Positions 13,161 to 25,104 of a DNA stretch of 64,000 bases are shown piece by piece. Origin of the DNA: Onchocerca lupi. Taxonomy: Eukaryota; Nematoda; Chromadorea; Rhabditida; Onchocercidae. Location of the stretch: assembly GCA_028564675.1 (NCBI GenBank), contig JAOVVO010000075.1:62001-126000 (forward strand), in the 5' to 3' direction. Positions within the stretch are counted from its first letter, which is position 1. Each line of letters starts with the position of its first letter. The notes beneath the pieces are model-generated. The model did no database searches, was not told the origin of the DNA, and was given only the letters and a program-made list of their open reading frames with translations. A program made the position numbers and the translations under genes.

Positions 13161-15029
13161 TTTATCTATGAACAAATTTCATTTCATGTTTGCATCTCAT
13201 TAAAATTTGAGAAATTCTTCATATTTTTATGAATACAGGATGCAAATTTCGAATTTCAGCTCAAAATTTATTTGAAAATTCATTATATATATATGTATTC
13301 TACTTGATTTGTGAAGATTTTTTATTTTTTCAATTATTTTCTTATTCAATTTCAATATCATTTCAATATTTCAGTGTTTATATTTCGCACTGTCATACTT
13401 TTGAATGATTACCACTGAGTGGAAGAAGCGTCGTAATTACATTCTAATTGTGCAAAAAATAAACTGCCATTTTAATTTACAGCAAATAATTAATTTAAAA
13501 AGTATAAGCATAAATAAATTGCTAATTTTAAATAATAGCTATTTACTTATGCTTATATTTTTTTTTTTTACTTGTCTTTATATTTTTTTCGAAATTTTTG
13601 ATAACTTTTCCGAAAGTTAGCCAAATTCTATAACAAAACATAATTGTTTACAAACTTCCAGGTTCATCTTTTTACTCTTATTTCAAATATTAAAATGAAC
13701 AATAGTAATAAGCAAGTTTTCTCACAGCTTCAAATAGGTCTTTTTCAATTAAGAGAACCTCCATTTCATTTATATTGATTGGCAATTGAATTTTTGGCAT
13801 AACTTTTTAGGAACAATTATATCTTCAAAAAAATCTTCAAGCATAACTTTTGGTACACAAAGTGATCAAAAATAAAAACTAAACTATTCTGAAAAAGCAA
13901 AATTAAAGAAATGAAAAAATGATGGAATTTCAAGGCAAATCAATGAAAAGGCCAAGCAAGTTATAATAATTGAGCATGAAAAAAAGAGTGTAACATTATG
14001 GAACGAGTTTTTGCTTTTTTTTTTTTGATATTTTAAAAAATATTTCATTGTTAGTATTTTATAAATGGAAACCATTGAATTATAAATTTTTAAAGAAATG
14101 CCATCATTCGCTTCAACGAATATTCTATGCACTATTTGAAAGGAAATGAAATAAAATTGCACTTTTTTGATATTCATAATGTGCACAAAAGGTGCAACTT
14201 TGCAAAAAAATCGAACTCAAAACAATCAATGAAAACTTATTACAATTTTCTGTTTGTCAAATTTTTCATTTAACAATTAACAAATTATATTTTACATTAT
14301 CTTATTGCAACAAAGAATTTTTTAAGTATTTTTGTTACTTTTTGTAGCAAGATGAAAATTATTCTATAATCATGTTGATTCCTAAGTTAGATATGATATG
14401 GTAATCATTTACAGCAATTAATTTCCCATGAATTTATTTAACGAATTTATTAATATCGGATTATAAACTTTTTTTTACAATTTCTTATTTGTTTCGTGTG
14501 TATACCTTATTCATTAGATAATTAAAAAATAATTAAAATAAGGAAAACTCTTTTTTTTTGAAGAATTGGTAGAAATTTAATGAATTATGGAAAATAAAAA
14601 TGAAATATTTGAAATTTTTTTATAAAAATGGTAATGAAATATATTACATGATATGTAGCACCTACTAAGGAGAACTACAAACGAGTTTTTCTTTTTTTTT
14701 TTTTTTTTTTTTAAACAAATTTGGTGTTTGTTTGAATGTTCACTCATTTTACCTAGCACCTATAAATCATTGTAAAATTCTTTTGAAGAAGAGCAAAAAC
14801 GGAATATCTCTTAAGCAAGCTTTTATAAAATATTATTTCTCAGCAAATTAATAGTTTTCTAGCATTAATTTGACTCTTAAGTCTTATTAGCTGAAGTCTA
14901 AGATTCAGATGCTAAAAAAACAAAAATATTTCTTAAAGGAAATAAGTATAAGTAAACGATTGATGAAGGAAAGAAATGATATCACATTTCTTCTTGTTGC
15001 TTATGAGATAAACATTCAAAATTTTTGCT

Positions 15030-15056
<27 letters not shown>
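15030..15056. repeat. Poly-A run
   Basis: An uninterrupted run of 27 A lies in the intergenic region. No gene or element remnant is recognisable beside it. Confidence 0.8.
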
Positions 15057-15061
<5 letters not shown>

Positions 15062-16761
15062 GAATTCAAAAAATTTTTTTGTTGTTATTCTTGTAGATTT
15101 TTATCAGATAAAAATACTATAAAATGAAAAAAATTAATTTCAAATGAATGTAAACAATAATTATTATTGATCAGCTTTGTGAAATTTCTGTATTGAAACA
15201 ATACTAAATAATCAGTATTTCTATTTTGAAATTCTAAACTAAGTAAATAATATTTCCATGTTGAAATTCCAAAAATGAACAATTAATATGAGCTATAGTT
15301 AATTAAATTGATTATGAGATGAAAATTACAGAAATGCAAATAAAATAGAATTTTCTACAAATGCATAGAGGAATATGACCTTGAATCGGTTGAGATTAAA
15401 ATTGTAATAAAATATAATATTATTTGCAGGAGAAATTTTTAATTATTACAAGAATAAACAAAATTTAATATGTTTTTAATTATTAAGGGAACAAATAAAT
15501 AAAGTTACAATAGGATTAGGAACTTGAAAGAATGTTTTTTACTAAACTGCTTAGTGAAAACAATTAATTATTTTAATTTCACATCGACAAGAGCAAAAAT
15601 TGCCAGATTTTCTACTCTTAGAGCACAATTTGAAAGAATGATTTAGATCTTTGAAACGAAAAAGTTCCATTTTTCATATTTTTCAAACGTTCCTCTCAAG
15701 TATCTGATTCATTATCTACGCTTTACATTCCGAAGTATGGAGAAAAAAAAAAGAAAAAAACTTGTTTAAGTTGGAAATAACGGTTAAAAGTAATTATTGA
15801 ACTCTAAAGTATCAGCTTGTTTTAAAATTCTCTGAAAAATTGTACACACCTGGAAGTACTTTTTTCTTTCTTTATTTTTCTCTCAACTTTCAATAAAAGT
15901 TAGAAATAAAAACAATTTTAAAGCAGCTGTGTGGAAAAGATCGATATTTGATCATCCTTTGGACAGATCTGGAAATGAATTGTGGATGAACAAGTTTATT
16001 GATACTAAATAAACCTCACGTTAAACTTCACGTTAATCTCACGTTAACCTTACATTAAATATTATTCATTTATTTTTCACAAATTCTCTTTAAATTCTTG
16101 CAAATTTGCTATTTGCTGGACATAAATATGAAATAAAGTTGTACTGTTTTTGACGATATTGCTTTTCTCCTTTTTTTTGTCAAAAAAAATTGAAGATTAA
16201 AATAGCAGAAATAAATTGCTTTTGCATTACAAGTTTATCTTTTGTTAAATCTCAAATTTAAATTAAATTAGTCCTGCAAGGAATTTGCATGCCATAAAAA
16301 TTTATGATCATTTAAATAAACTTCTCAACATTATCAACAAGTTTTATTGTAGTTTAGTCGGAAAAGAAACGAGTATTAAAATAGAAAAAAAATTTAACAC
16401 TATGAAATAATTCATATATTAGCAAACTCTATTCTGTGAATTATTTCAGAGAAATTAACAAAATAATCAAAATAAAATTCCGTTTTAATTCATCAACCTA
16501 TAATCTGATCATAAAAATTTTTGAGGTCAGCATTATATACTGAAATTTTATGGTTTTATTTATTTTCTTATTTTTTGAAAAACTCATTTCAATTTTTTTT
16601 TTTTCTAAACAAAACTAATCGTCGCTCAATAGAAGTGGACTATTTTTAGGCATATGAAATTCCTTTTTTTTTTTAGTATGTAAACGAATGTACTCAAAAA
16701 ATATTTGTCAAATCTATTGATTTGTAGTTTTAAAAATGTCATTAAAAAAAGGAAAGGACCA

Positions 16762-17028
16762 AAGAGATGATAGATGATAATTATGCAAAAATTTTAATTT
16801 AATTCAACGTATTACTAAATTTATTAGATCATTTGTTTGAAAAGTTAAATTGAAATAATGCTTTCGTGATAATTACAATAATGGAAAAGATTTCAATGAT
16901 GGATGATTGATAATTATGCAAAATTTAAATTTAATTCTACTTGTTGCTAAATTAGTATTCATTTGAAAAATAAGCGAAACAATGTTTTTGTGATAACTGA
17001 TAATTTTGATAATAGGAAAGATTTCTAT
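16762..17028. repeat. Direct duplication of about 133 bp
   Basis: Two diverged copies share GATAATTATGCAAA and a TTTAATTTAATTC block, then a TGAT-rich tail with GGAAAGATTTC. The offset is about 133 bp. It is non-coding. Confidence 0.65.
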
Positions 17029-17330
17029 TTCACCTTGAAACAAACATTATAACATTTTGATTAACTCGTAGAATGTATAACACATTGGCAGTTGGAAATG
17101 ACAATAAAAATCAAAACTGGTCGTTAGAAATGTCCGCAATTGCAACTAGACATATATATGTATGATTGGTGATTGTCTCTTCTCCGGTATATTTATTTAA
17201 AATAGCAATATAGTGATGATCAACATTACTGAGAACATTGTCAATATTCTCTCTGCGTCAATTGTTCAGTCCAAAGTTTCAAAACGTAATTCGAAAATGA
17301 ATTCATTTTTAGAACTTTCCAGAAATGAGA

Positions 17331-17410
17331 AATATTTCTTAAATTGAGAGAAATGGGATAAATTTTGAATTGAAAGTATTTCTTACACTGAGAGAAATGG
17401 GATAAATTTC
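17331..17410. repeat. Short tandem duplication
   Basis: GAGAGAAATGGGATAAATTT occurs twice about 44 bp apart, each time preceded by TATTTCTTA. The first copy begins near 17331 and the second near 17375. Confidence 0.75.
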
Positions 17411-17584
17411 GATTAACAGCGACTACAGTAATATGAGAATAGAACATTCTCATTTTACCGTAATTTAATATCTTAAAGATCAAAATATTAATATTCTTAG
17501 GGTCATGCACCCTGAGAAATTTGATATAAAAATTAAATTCAACATTCTTGAATTTTCCATCTTGTAAAAACCTGGAAGGAAATG

Positions 17585-17587
<3 letters not shown>

Positions 17588-17621
<34 letters not shown>
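17588..17621. repeat. (AT)n microsatellite
   Basis: This is an uninterrupted TA dinucleotide run of about 16 units. Confidence 0.9.
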
Positions 17622-18008
17622 GTTTAATTTTTATTTACTAAAAGGAATTGAAATGATTCAAAAATAGCTGTTACTAATTATTACATCCACATTGTTATTG
17701 CTAATGAATTGATTGAATCCATGGCAACAAATACTGGATAGAAAATAGTGAAAATTCTTTCAACTGAGTTTAGAGCAATCAATAAGGATGAGAAATTTGA
17801 GAATATTTAAACAGAAGCTGATCAAATAAATGCAGTAATTTGGTTTTTTTTAAAATTTCATAAACGAAAATTATATTTGTAAAGCTTGAAAGGGAACAGT
17901 AATGTATATTTATTTAATTTTAATTTATTAAGCAAAATTGAAATAGTTCGAAAACAAGCAATCATCCAAAAAATATTAAAATCACAAGACACTTTGATTA
18001 GTAGTCAG

Positions 18009-18072
18009 TATAATGGTAATGATTCCACCAAATTCAGATATGTCTGAATTTAGTGGAATCATTACCATTATA
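18009..18072. repeat. Long hairpin: 30-nt arms, 4-nt loop
   Basis: The arm 18009-18038 pairs with 18043-18072 with a single mismatch (C/T, tolerated as a G-U pair in one RNA strand). The loop is TATG. The surrounding DNA has no gene. The near-perfect pairing suggests a recent foldback or miniature inverted-repeat element, or a small RNA hairpin. Confidence 0.85.
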
Positions 18073-18154
18073 TTTAATAAAAACAATAAAAACAATTTTG
18101 TCTCAGGAAATTTATAATGAGAATGTTCAATATTAATTTCAATTTTAGTAGTTT

Positions 18155-18335
18155 AAAATTTAACAAATTTTTAACCAATAATTGATTGATTGCAAATTTT
18201 TTAACCAGTAATTGATTGATTGTTATGGACTTAGCTTTAAATATCTTAAACAAATTTTTAATCAGTAATTGATTGAATTAAATAAATTTTTCTAACCCAC
18301 AGAAAAATTTTTAACCAGCAATTGATTGATTTTAA
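18155..18335. repeat. Four copies of an 'ATTTTTAACCAGTAATTGATTG' type motif
   Basis: A motif of about 27 bp centred on AACCAGTAATTGATTG recurs four times with irregular spacing just beside the long hairpin. Copies differ at one to three bases (AACCAATA, AACCAGTA, AATCAGTA, AACCAGCA). Confidence 0.75.
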
Positions 18336-19437
18336 AGTTATTCTATTGAATGGCACTTTAAAAAAAATCGATTGGTTTGAAATATATATCACAATGAATA
18401 TCGAAATACGAATAAGGCTATTATTTGTTGAACTATATCATCGTCTATCCAAAAAATAATTGAGAATAGCAATATTTAGCAATATTTTTGATAAAGAAAT
18501 TTAATTTTAAGTAAATAAGAAATAACAAAGGACAAGTAATTCTTAATAATATAAGATTAATTATATTTGTCAGAAATCAAAAAAGAAAAAGTGGAATTTT
18601 CAACAAAATTTTTGAATGATAGATGAGTAGTATATGAATTCATGAAATCATATAAATTTTTAAGAGATTAACAACGGTCAGCGCACTTTCACTAAATACA
18701 AATCAAATCAAATCAAATTTTATGTGCATAGTTGAAGTAGTTGCAATCGTTTGATAGTAACAAGCAATCAACTAATGACAAGGTCATTTCATTTTGCGAA
18801 AAAGCGATTGACAGTAATGAAAATTTTTCGCTTCATTGAAAAAGCAAAAGGAAAAAAAAAGAAAAAAAGTAGTCAACGTAAAAAAAAAAATTTTTTTACA
18901 AATGGAAAACGTAAAAATGGCATTCATTTAAATCATTTTCTCTTTATTTTTTGTTTCTTCTTTTACTCAAAATGTATAAAACAAGTCTTTGAAATTTTTC
19001 ACTTAAATTCTTGGGAAAAGTTTGTCAAAGTATGAATAATTAACCAAACACAATATACGCAATAAAGTCCAATATATATGAAATCCCGAAAAAGCTAATA
19101 ATCATCATTTATAAGAAATTTAAACTAATTATACTAGTAATTTTCCTATCAATTTAAATTATCGTAACGAAAATAATATTTTGGCGGTTCTTTTTTTTTT
19201 TGGAATTTCTTCTGAAAGAAAAATAAGGAAATTGAAATATCAAATAGTTCTCAAATTTCTTAAAATCCGATTTCATCTCAGCAAAATAATAGCATTCACA
19301 AAGGAAAATATGAGCGGTCATAGAAATCGAGATGAATTTAAATAAATTCATCCAAAACGTGTCGACATAATAGAACTATGAAATCGCAAGGAGTAAAAAA
19401 AAAAAAAAAAAAGGTATAGGATAATAATGAATACCCA

Positions 19438-19824
19438 TCAAATTAAGTAATCAAGTGGCAGTACAGAATCTGAAAAAGGAAAAAGTGCACGGCAATCATC
19501 AACATATACAACCAAGTTTTGTGGGTTGATGGTAATAACCCATAGATCCTTCAGAAAAGTTTGTCTCATCAAATGATGTACTGCCTAACGGTAGTCTATT
19601 ACAACGCCTTTCGCTCTATTGATCATTATCAGCAAATCATTAAATGTCAATAAAAATCGTTCAAATATTAATTCGTAAAGATGATCAAAATTCCATTCAT
19701 ACACTTGCCGAATTGAAAACATCATGAAAACAAAATGTATTGGCTTATTGAAGCTTAGTACATCAGTCAGCAATACAAATCCAGATATGAGAAAATCTAT
19801 ATACGCACATTCTATATTTCCGAA
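19438..19824 (-). pseudogene. Decayed reading frame, possible reverse-transcriptase remnant
   Basis: One minus-strand frame is open from 19824 to 19438 except for a single TAG at 19585-19587. The part before the stop contains VYEWNFDHLYELIFERF. The part after it contains HHLMRQTFLKDL and then NLVVYVDDC, followed by a Phe/Ser-rich stretch. An LMxxxFxDL block followed by VVYVDD resembles the palm of retrotransposon reverse transcriptases. The resemblance is only partial and the expected flanking motifs are missing. The segment is less AT-rich than its surroundings. It could also be a relic of an unrelated gene; I do not recognise a full family. Confidence 0.35.
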
Positions 19825-20109
19825 CTAGCTAAAGAATTCCCACAATCATAAATGTTTAAGAAATTTACTAGACAGACAAACCGGCATTTTACATGCTGAT
19901 CTATGGTATCTCAAATAAAAATCTTTAGATTTCTGAATCAATGCTATTCCGAAGAAGATTCATGATAGCAATTAGCAAGTAAATTCTTCTAGATCATCTC
20001 TATATATTCTACTTGGACTAGCAAATATTGTAAGTTAAAATCCAGTTACTTTTCAACTTTGAAAAGATTTCATGAATTAATGCAAGAAAGACAAGTAATT
20101 TGAACTTTC

Positions 20110-20115
20110 TTTATT
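20110..20115 (-). promoter_or_regulatory. Polyadenylation signal AATAAA for zcchc9
   Basis: On the minus strand AATAAA lies about 120 bases past the zcchc9 stop codon, the first clear match after the gene end. Confidence 0.6.
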
Positions 20116-20234
20116 TCATTTCTGCAACAAAAATGCAGTTAAACTTCAAAGAATTTCAATAAATCCACTGGCATTACTTCTTCACAAGTATTGAGCTTTA
20201 TCATCGTTGATTGTACGACCAAGTCAGAAACATT

Positions 20235-22837
20235 TTATATGCGAACGACTTTTCTTTCTAACTTCCTTTTCTTGGCCCTGCTGCTCTCAGTATTGCCTTC
20301 GACAATGAGAACATCATCATCACCACCAGTAGCATCATTTCTTGCGGCAACTAGTGATTCTTTAAAGTAAGATTAGAGCAACATAAAAGAAAGATTTTAG
20401 AAATATTGAAAGGATAATCATAACTCATATTTTCAATGTAACTTAAATTTAACTGCCTAAAAAAATAATCTGACTATTGTCGGAATAACCGAAATATTTT
20501 CAATATAAAAATATTCTTAAATAATCATGGCACTTTTGTATTACTAAACGCCTCGATTTTAACATGTGATCTATAATTGTTCAATTCATTAATTACAATC
20601 TGTAAATTCTTATGGTCATGTGTTTAGTTTCAATAACAAATAAATCATTTCCTCATCTGTGAAACCAATAAAGTCTGTCAAACCAAAAACTTCGCTACAC
20701 AACAAATCTAACTCTTCCCAATTTCCAATCTCACAAAAAATCTTCAAAAATTTTCTTTCATGACAACTGTTCTTTTTCATTTAAATTCTTCTGTAAAACT
20801 AGCCATACTGAATGAAATTAATAGATTATTTTTTATTTATACGATTCTAAATAATTCTGTTTACGAACAACAAACCTCTTTGATTATTATCATCAGCACT
20901 TTTCTTGAGCGGACAGTCTCTCCTTAAATGCTTCTGAGAACCACATAGATTACATGAGCCTCCTGAAATAAGATAATGAATGCTCACACAAACACGATTC
21001 GAAAATGAAAATTTTTGATTAAAATATTTGTCTTTATTCGGGAAAAGATATTACCTCCTTCGAAAATATGCCAAAAAAGACACCACTTCAGGTGCGTAAA
21101 GCAGTTTTCTTTTTTTAAATTTTTAAATAGAATTTAATGGGAATTTTTTAATCCTGACATTTCCATGCTGAATTGATTTGAAGGCGTAATATTTCTCTAA
21201 TTATTATTTTGCCACAACTTCATACAATAGAGTTTTTACATAAATTTCTAGATTCAAATCCCAAAATCGACTTTTCCATTCAACTGACATGACGTTTTGC
21301 ATTTTGCCGATTAAGCATCGTACACGATATACAGGACATTATATGCCAAACCATGAAAACAATGCTAAAAAAAGTATTCACCATCTGGATATATTCCATT
21401 TGCATTTTTGTCACAGTCTCTGGAGAGATGCCCTTGCTGCTTGCATACAAAACACGTAGCATATGGAAAACCTTGAAGCAGTATAAAAATGTTTGTAAAT
21501 TTTCAAGCAACATATTTAAATAAATGTGACGGCCATGTTTAAATGAAAAGAATAGATGAATAAAGAGAATAAAAAAAAAATTATATGAAGAAATCTCCTT
21601 ATTTCAATATTAAGAAGTTCAAATGCAATAGAAAAATAATGTCAAAGAATCAGAATAAATGTAAGGAACGTACCACGAACGTTTTTACGATGACAGCGTG
21701 ATGATGTATGCTCTGTAGAACCACATCTGAAGCAGATTCCGGATCCCACCATTTCGCCACCTTTTTCCGGACATTCCGAAAACTTGTGACCTGTCTGCCG
21801 GCAAAAAAAGCAGCACTGAAAACGATGAATAATTGATGTAAGAACAATTTTTAAAAGTCAAGCTACCAAATCCAAATATCTCCAGAGAACTTACTTACCG
21901 AATTACTTCCTTTCTCTGATTGTCGCTTTATTCGACGACTTTCACGTTTTCTCCATCTTTTGATGAGAAATGCTCCATCTTTGTAAGTAATTTTACCAGA
22001 CATCACATATTCATTGATCAACTGCTTAATATCATCTAATGTTTGTTCTTCCGTAGAATCTAATCTTGCTGACAAATTGTTGATCAGTGTTTCCTGAATT
22101 TTTTTTTATAAAACTAAACAACTATCATTCTTTGTTTTAGTTATACCAAAGAACTTTCTTCTCCATTTCACTTTTCCAGTTACAGATCTTAATTTCAAGA
22201 ATGGCTATGGAATATCAAGCATCAGTTTGATGTTATCTTATCGTAAAAAGGTTGTAAAAGAAAATGACATAAGAAAGAGATCAAAAATGTAAAGAATACT
22301 ATGCTAAAGTGTGGAATGAAGCTTAACATTTCAAATCATATCATTCTCATCATGGAATAATTAAAAAAAATTGATAATGAGCTCAAAAATATTGAATTTA
22401 TCGCAGTTATATGATGGAGATGTCCATAAAGTTATCAATACCTCATGAAGAAAAAATTAAAAAGATCAAGGAAATTATTTGTATAAGGATTCATTTTACC
22501 ATGTCGTAATTACAAACTGAAATGTTGAGAACTATTTAAAATCAATTCGAAAAGATCAAAATAATCTCACCCTGTTCTGTTTTTGCTTTTCCTGCCATTG
22601 CAAACTTCTCCATTTTCTTATTAGCTTTGCTGCCTGTGATTTTTCCAATTGCCCCTCTTTCCATGACTTACGAACTCTTCGTTTCACTTCTTCCAAATCT
22701 GTCACTATGATTAACGACTTGAATAATTTCGATAAATCCTTAAATATGGAATTAATTACTTGAAAATCCATTTGAGTCATAAATAGCTTAAACAAGCAAG
22801 CCATAATGCATTTATTTTTACTGCTATAATCGTCCAT
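20235..22837 (-). CDS. zcchc9: ZCCHC9-type zinc-knuckle protein (complete, six exons)
   Basis: The exons 22837-22571, 22093-21899, 21815-21674, 21471-21382, 20962-20876 and 20359-20235 join in phase and encode 301 residues. Four CX2CX4HX4C knuckles lie at residues 156-169 (CFFCRQTGHKFSEC), 182-195, 208-221 and 235-248. The order, the GICFRCGSTEH signature and the PYATCFVC lead-in match ZCCHC9. The C-terminus ends in a basic KKRKLERK, a likely nuclear signal. Residues 48-150 are Lys/Arg/Glu-rich, as in other ZCCHC9 proteins just ahead of the knuckles. CCHC knuckles bind single-stranded nucleic acid, and ZCCHC9 is a nuclear protein. The N-terminus is less certain: Met12, Met20 or Met23 could start the protein, because residues 1-22 have no counterpart I know. 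Confidence 0.9.
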
Positions 22838-22862
22838 CGAGGCAGTGAGTATGGTCTACTAT

Positions 22863-22870
22863 CTTATATA
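22863..22870 (-). promoter_or_regulatory. TATA-like box upstream of zcchc9
   Basis: TATATAAG on the minus strand lies 26-33 bases before the first ATG. Such a spacing would leave almost no leader, so it fits better if a downstream Met is used. In such an AT-rich genome it may be chance. Confidence 0.25.
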
Positions 22871-23785
22871 TTATTGATGCATCATCAATATTTACATTAA
22901 ATGCAAAGGATAGAACTAAAGCCATAATTAGAAATTTTCTCACTATGCCTCGAATAATTTAGCTTTATGTTATGTCACTCTGATTAAATTTAGATAAATG
23001 ATGAAAAAACCGAAGAAGATTCTTAATAAAATTAACCAGATGTATCCTGAAGAAAGGAAAAAAATTTCTCAAAGTGTAATAACGTTTCTCTTCAAGATTA
23101 CAACGTTGAACTCGTAGAGAAGTAAAGACATATGTTCAACGTCAACTCAAATATCCATAAATTAGTGTTTATTTATTTTTAGTTTTAGGAAAAATCAGTG
23201 TACTGTCGAGGAATAGTTTAAATATTGTGAACAATATTTCGGATAATTTATCGAGGAATGATGCTTATAGTAATACAGAGAAAAAATTAGTGAAGAGCAA
23301 AGAAATCAGATTATAAAAATATCGATCCTGTTACGCTAAATACAAGTCCTAAAAAATATGTAACAGACTTGAAAAACAGTAGCAAAATAGCAAATACTTC
23401 TTAAAAAAAACTGTTGGTAAGCCGTGTCCTACGTAAAGTAGTAGTGAATAGGAACCTGAGAGCTCATGATAGAATTGATTTCAGTACATCTGTGCTCTTT
23501 TTCACATTTAATCGCAGTTTTTCAGAATGAACTAATTATTCGTCGATTTATGACAAAAGATTTCTTCGATAATGCGCTAAAAAACTGAAAGTCTCTGATT
23601 AATATCCATAAAACCATAAAATTAAGTTAATATACCAATATAATATGTGGCGCAATATTATTAGATTTCTTTGCGTTTTCTTTTTTTATCAGAGTAATAC
23701 GTTTTGGTTTTTTTATTATTTAATTTTCCGCTCTTTGTCTGATCCATACAAGATATATCCACAACTGTAGAGTATATATTTTAAA

Positions 23786-23990
23786 AAAGTTGGGAGGGGC
23801 TGATGCTCCCAACTTTCTCAGCTCTAGCATCTCTTTCGCAATTATCATCCCCGCCATCCACCTTTCTACACACCGGAAACCACGCAAGATTGAAACAGAA
23901 TCGAATTTTCATTCTTTCATTAATTTAACCAGTGGCGCCATGAAAATGGTTGTCCCAGGGTCGGTCCATATCTCCCTGGATCCAGATTGA
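23786..23990. repeat. GC-richer block opening with an 11-bp hairpin
   Basis: The arms 23786-23796 (AAAGTTGGGAG) and 23806-23816 are exact reverse complements around a 9-nt loop. The following 170 bp are much less AT-rich than the neighbourhood and include CCAGTGGCGCC. The composition suggests a mobile-element fragment. A 66-codon plus-strand frame overlaps it but has no recognisable domain or splice partners. Confidence 0.5.
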
Positions 23991-24799
23991 ACCTTATTAA
24001 AATCACATTTTTATAATATGATTTTATTTAGAAATATCATAAAATAAAGTAATTTACAATTTTATATTTTGCATGGAAGACTTCCGACTTATTGTATTTT
24101 ACTGTAATTTATTGCAAAGTTTTTTTTTACAACTTTTTAATGAGCGATTTTATTATTTTTTTGATATTTATGTTCTATTTGTAATTGTATTGTCATACTA
24201 GATGAATTTTCGTCACCGTCTATATTTTTATCCTTCTTTTGTTAATAGCAAAATTTATCAGTTCTTTTTGACACTTATAAAAATCCCTTCTATTAGTTAC
24301 TACCACGATCAGGAAGAAAATATCATTTTCAGAATTCTCCTAAGCCCTCAATTGATGGTACCTTACTAGTTTCAGTTTTGGTATTTCTTATCAACTTATT
24401 TATGTTTTCAACAGTATTTTTCATGAACGATGATTTCAACAGTATCTTTCGTGGATGATGATTAAAATATAGTATAAAAACGGGACAAAAATGAGAAATA
24501 TATTTAGCATAATTTTAGATCAACAAAAATATGTTTCAATGTATTATAGCTTTCATTCAGTGTCATCATTTTAAATGATAGTTTCACTCATATTATTTAA
24601 TTAATTAATCTAATTAAGGGGTATATTACTGTGTAATTTCTTATCTTTTCAAACCTGTAGTATACATTATGCAGTTCCAAGTTTCAGTTTTCTGGGCTGA
24701 TGTTTTTTCAAGATCGTGATTAGGAAAGAGTTCAGCAGCATAGTGTTGGAGAAAAAAAAGTTTGTAATTTGGTTTTTAATTTGTTAGATTGAAGAATAT

Positions 24800-25104
24800 T
24801 GTGACTCGGCTAGGTAAGCAATAGGCTTTATTGGGTTTATACGATATTATTATACATAATATCGCATTTATTCATTTGTTTCTCTTGTTGAACTATCGCT
24901 CATACTGTTGAAACCGTCTTCGAAACTGAACTGGAATTGAACTGCTCCTGATATTGATCTTGAAGACATGATTTGAAGACACTGATTCCTGATGACTTGA
25001 AAAGCTCCTTTTTATACGAATAATCCTTGGTCGTGATTGTCCGCTGAGGCTTACAACACATTAGTCATACAAAAGATTGGTTAGTCTTTGCAACATTTCA
25101 GACA
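24800..25104 (-). mobile_element. LTR-like repeat, copy 3 (inverted)
   Basis: Read on the minus strand, this starts TGTCTGAAATGTTGCAA and ends CTAGCCGAGTCACA, so it has TGT...ACA termini. Inside are a TATA box (TATAAAAAGGAGCTTTTC near 25016), an AATAAA (24867-24872) and a short palindrome CGATATTAT..ATAATATCG. The same landmarks occur in the same order at 29.9-30.3 and 33.5-34.0 kb. The layout of promoter then polyadenylation signal fits a solo LTR. No target-site duplication is clear, so it is old. Confidence 0.6.

Larger units (their letters stand above)
11292..20234. other. Gene-poor intergenic region between zcchc9 and vab-19
   Basis: About 8.9 kb lies between the vab-19 start and the zcchc9 stop. 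It should contain the vab-19 promoter, since that gene reads leftward, and the zcchc9 3' UTR. Open frames here are short, AT-rich and without splice-consistent partners. The content I can support is repeats (degenerate tandem motifs near 12.95-13.15 kb, duplications at 16.76-17.03 and 17.33-17.41 kb, an AT microsatellite, a long hairpin at 18.0 kb) and one decayed reading frame at 19.4-19.8 kb. Confidence 0.6.
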
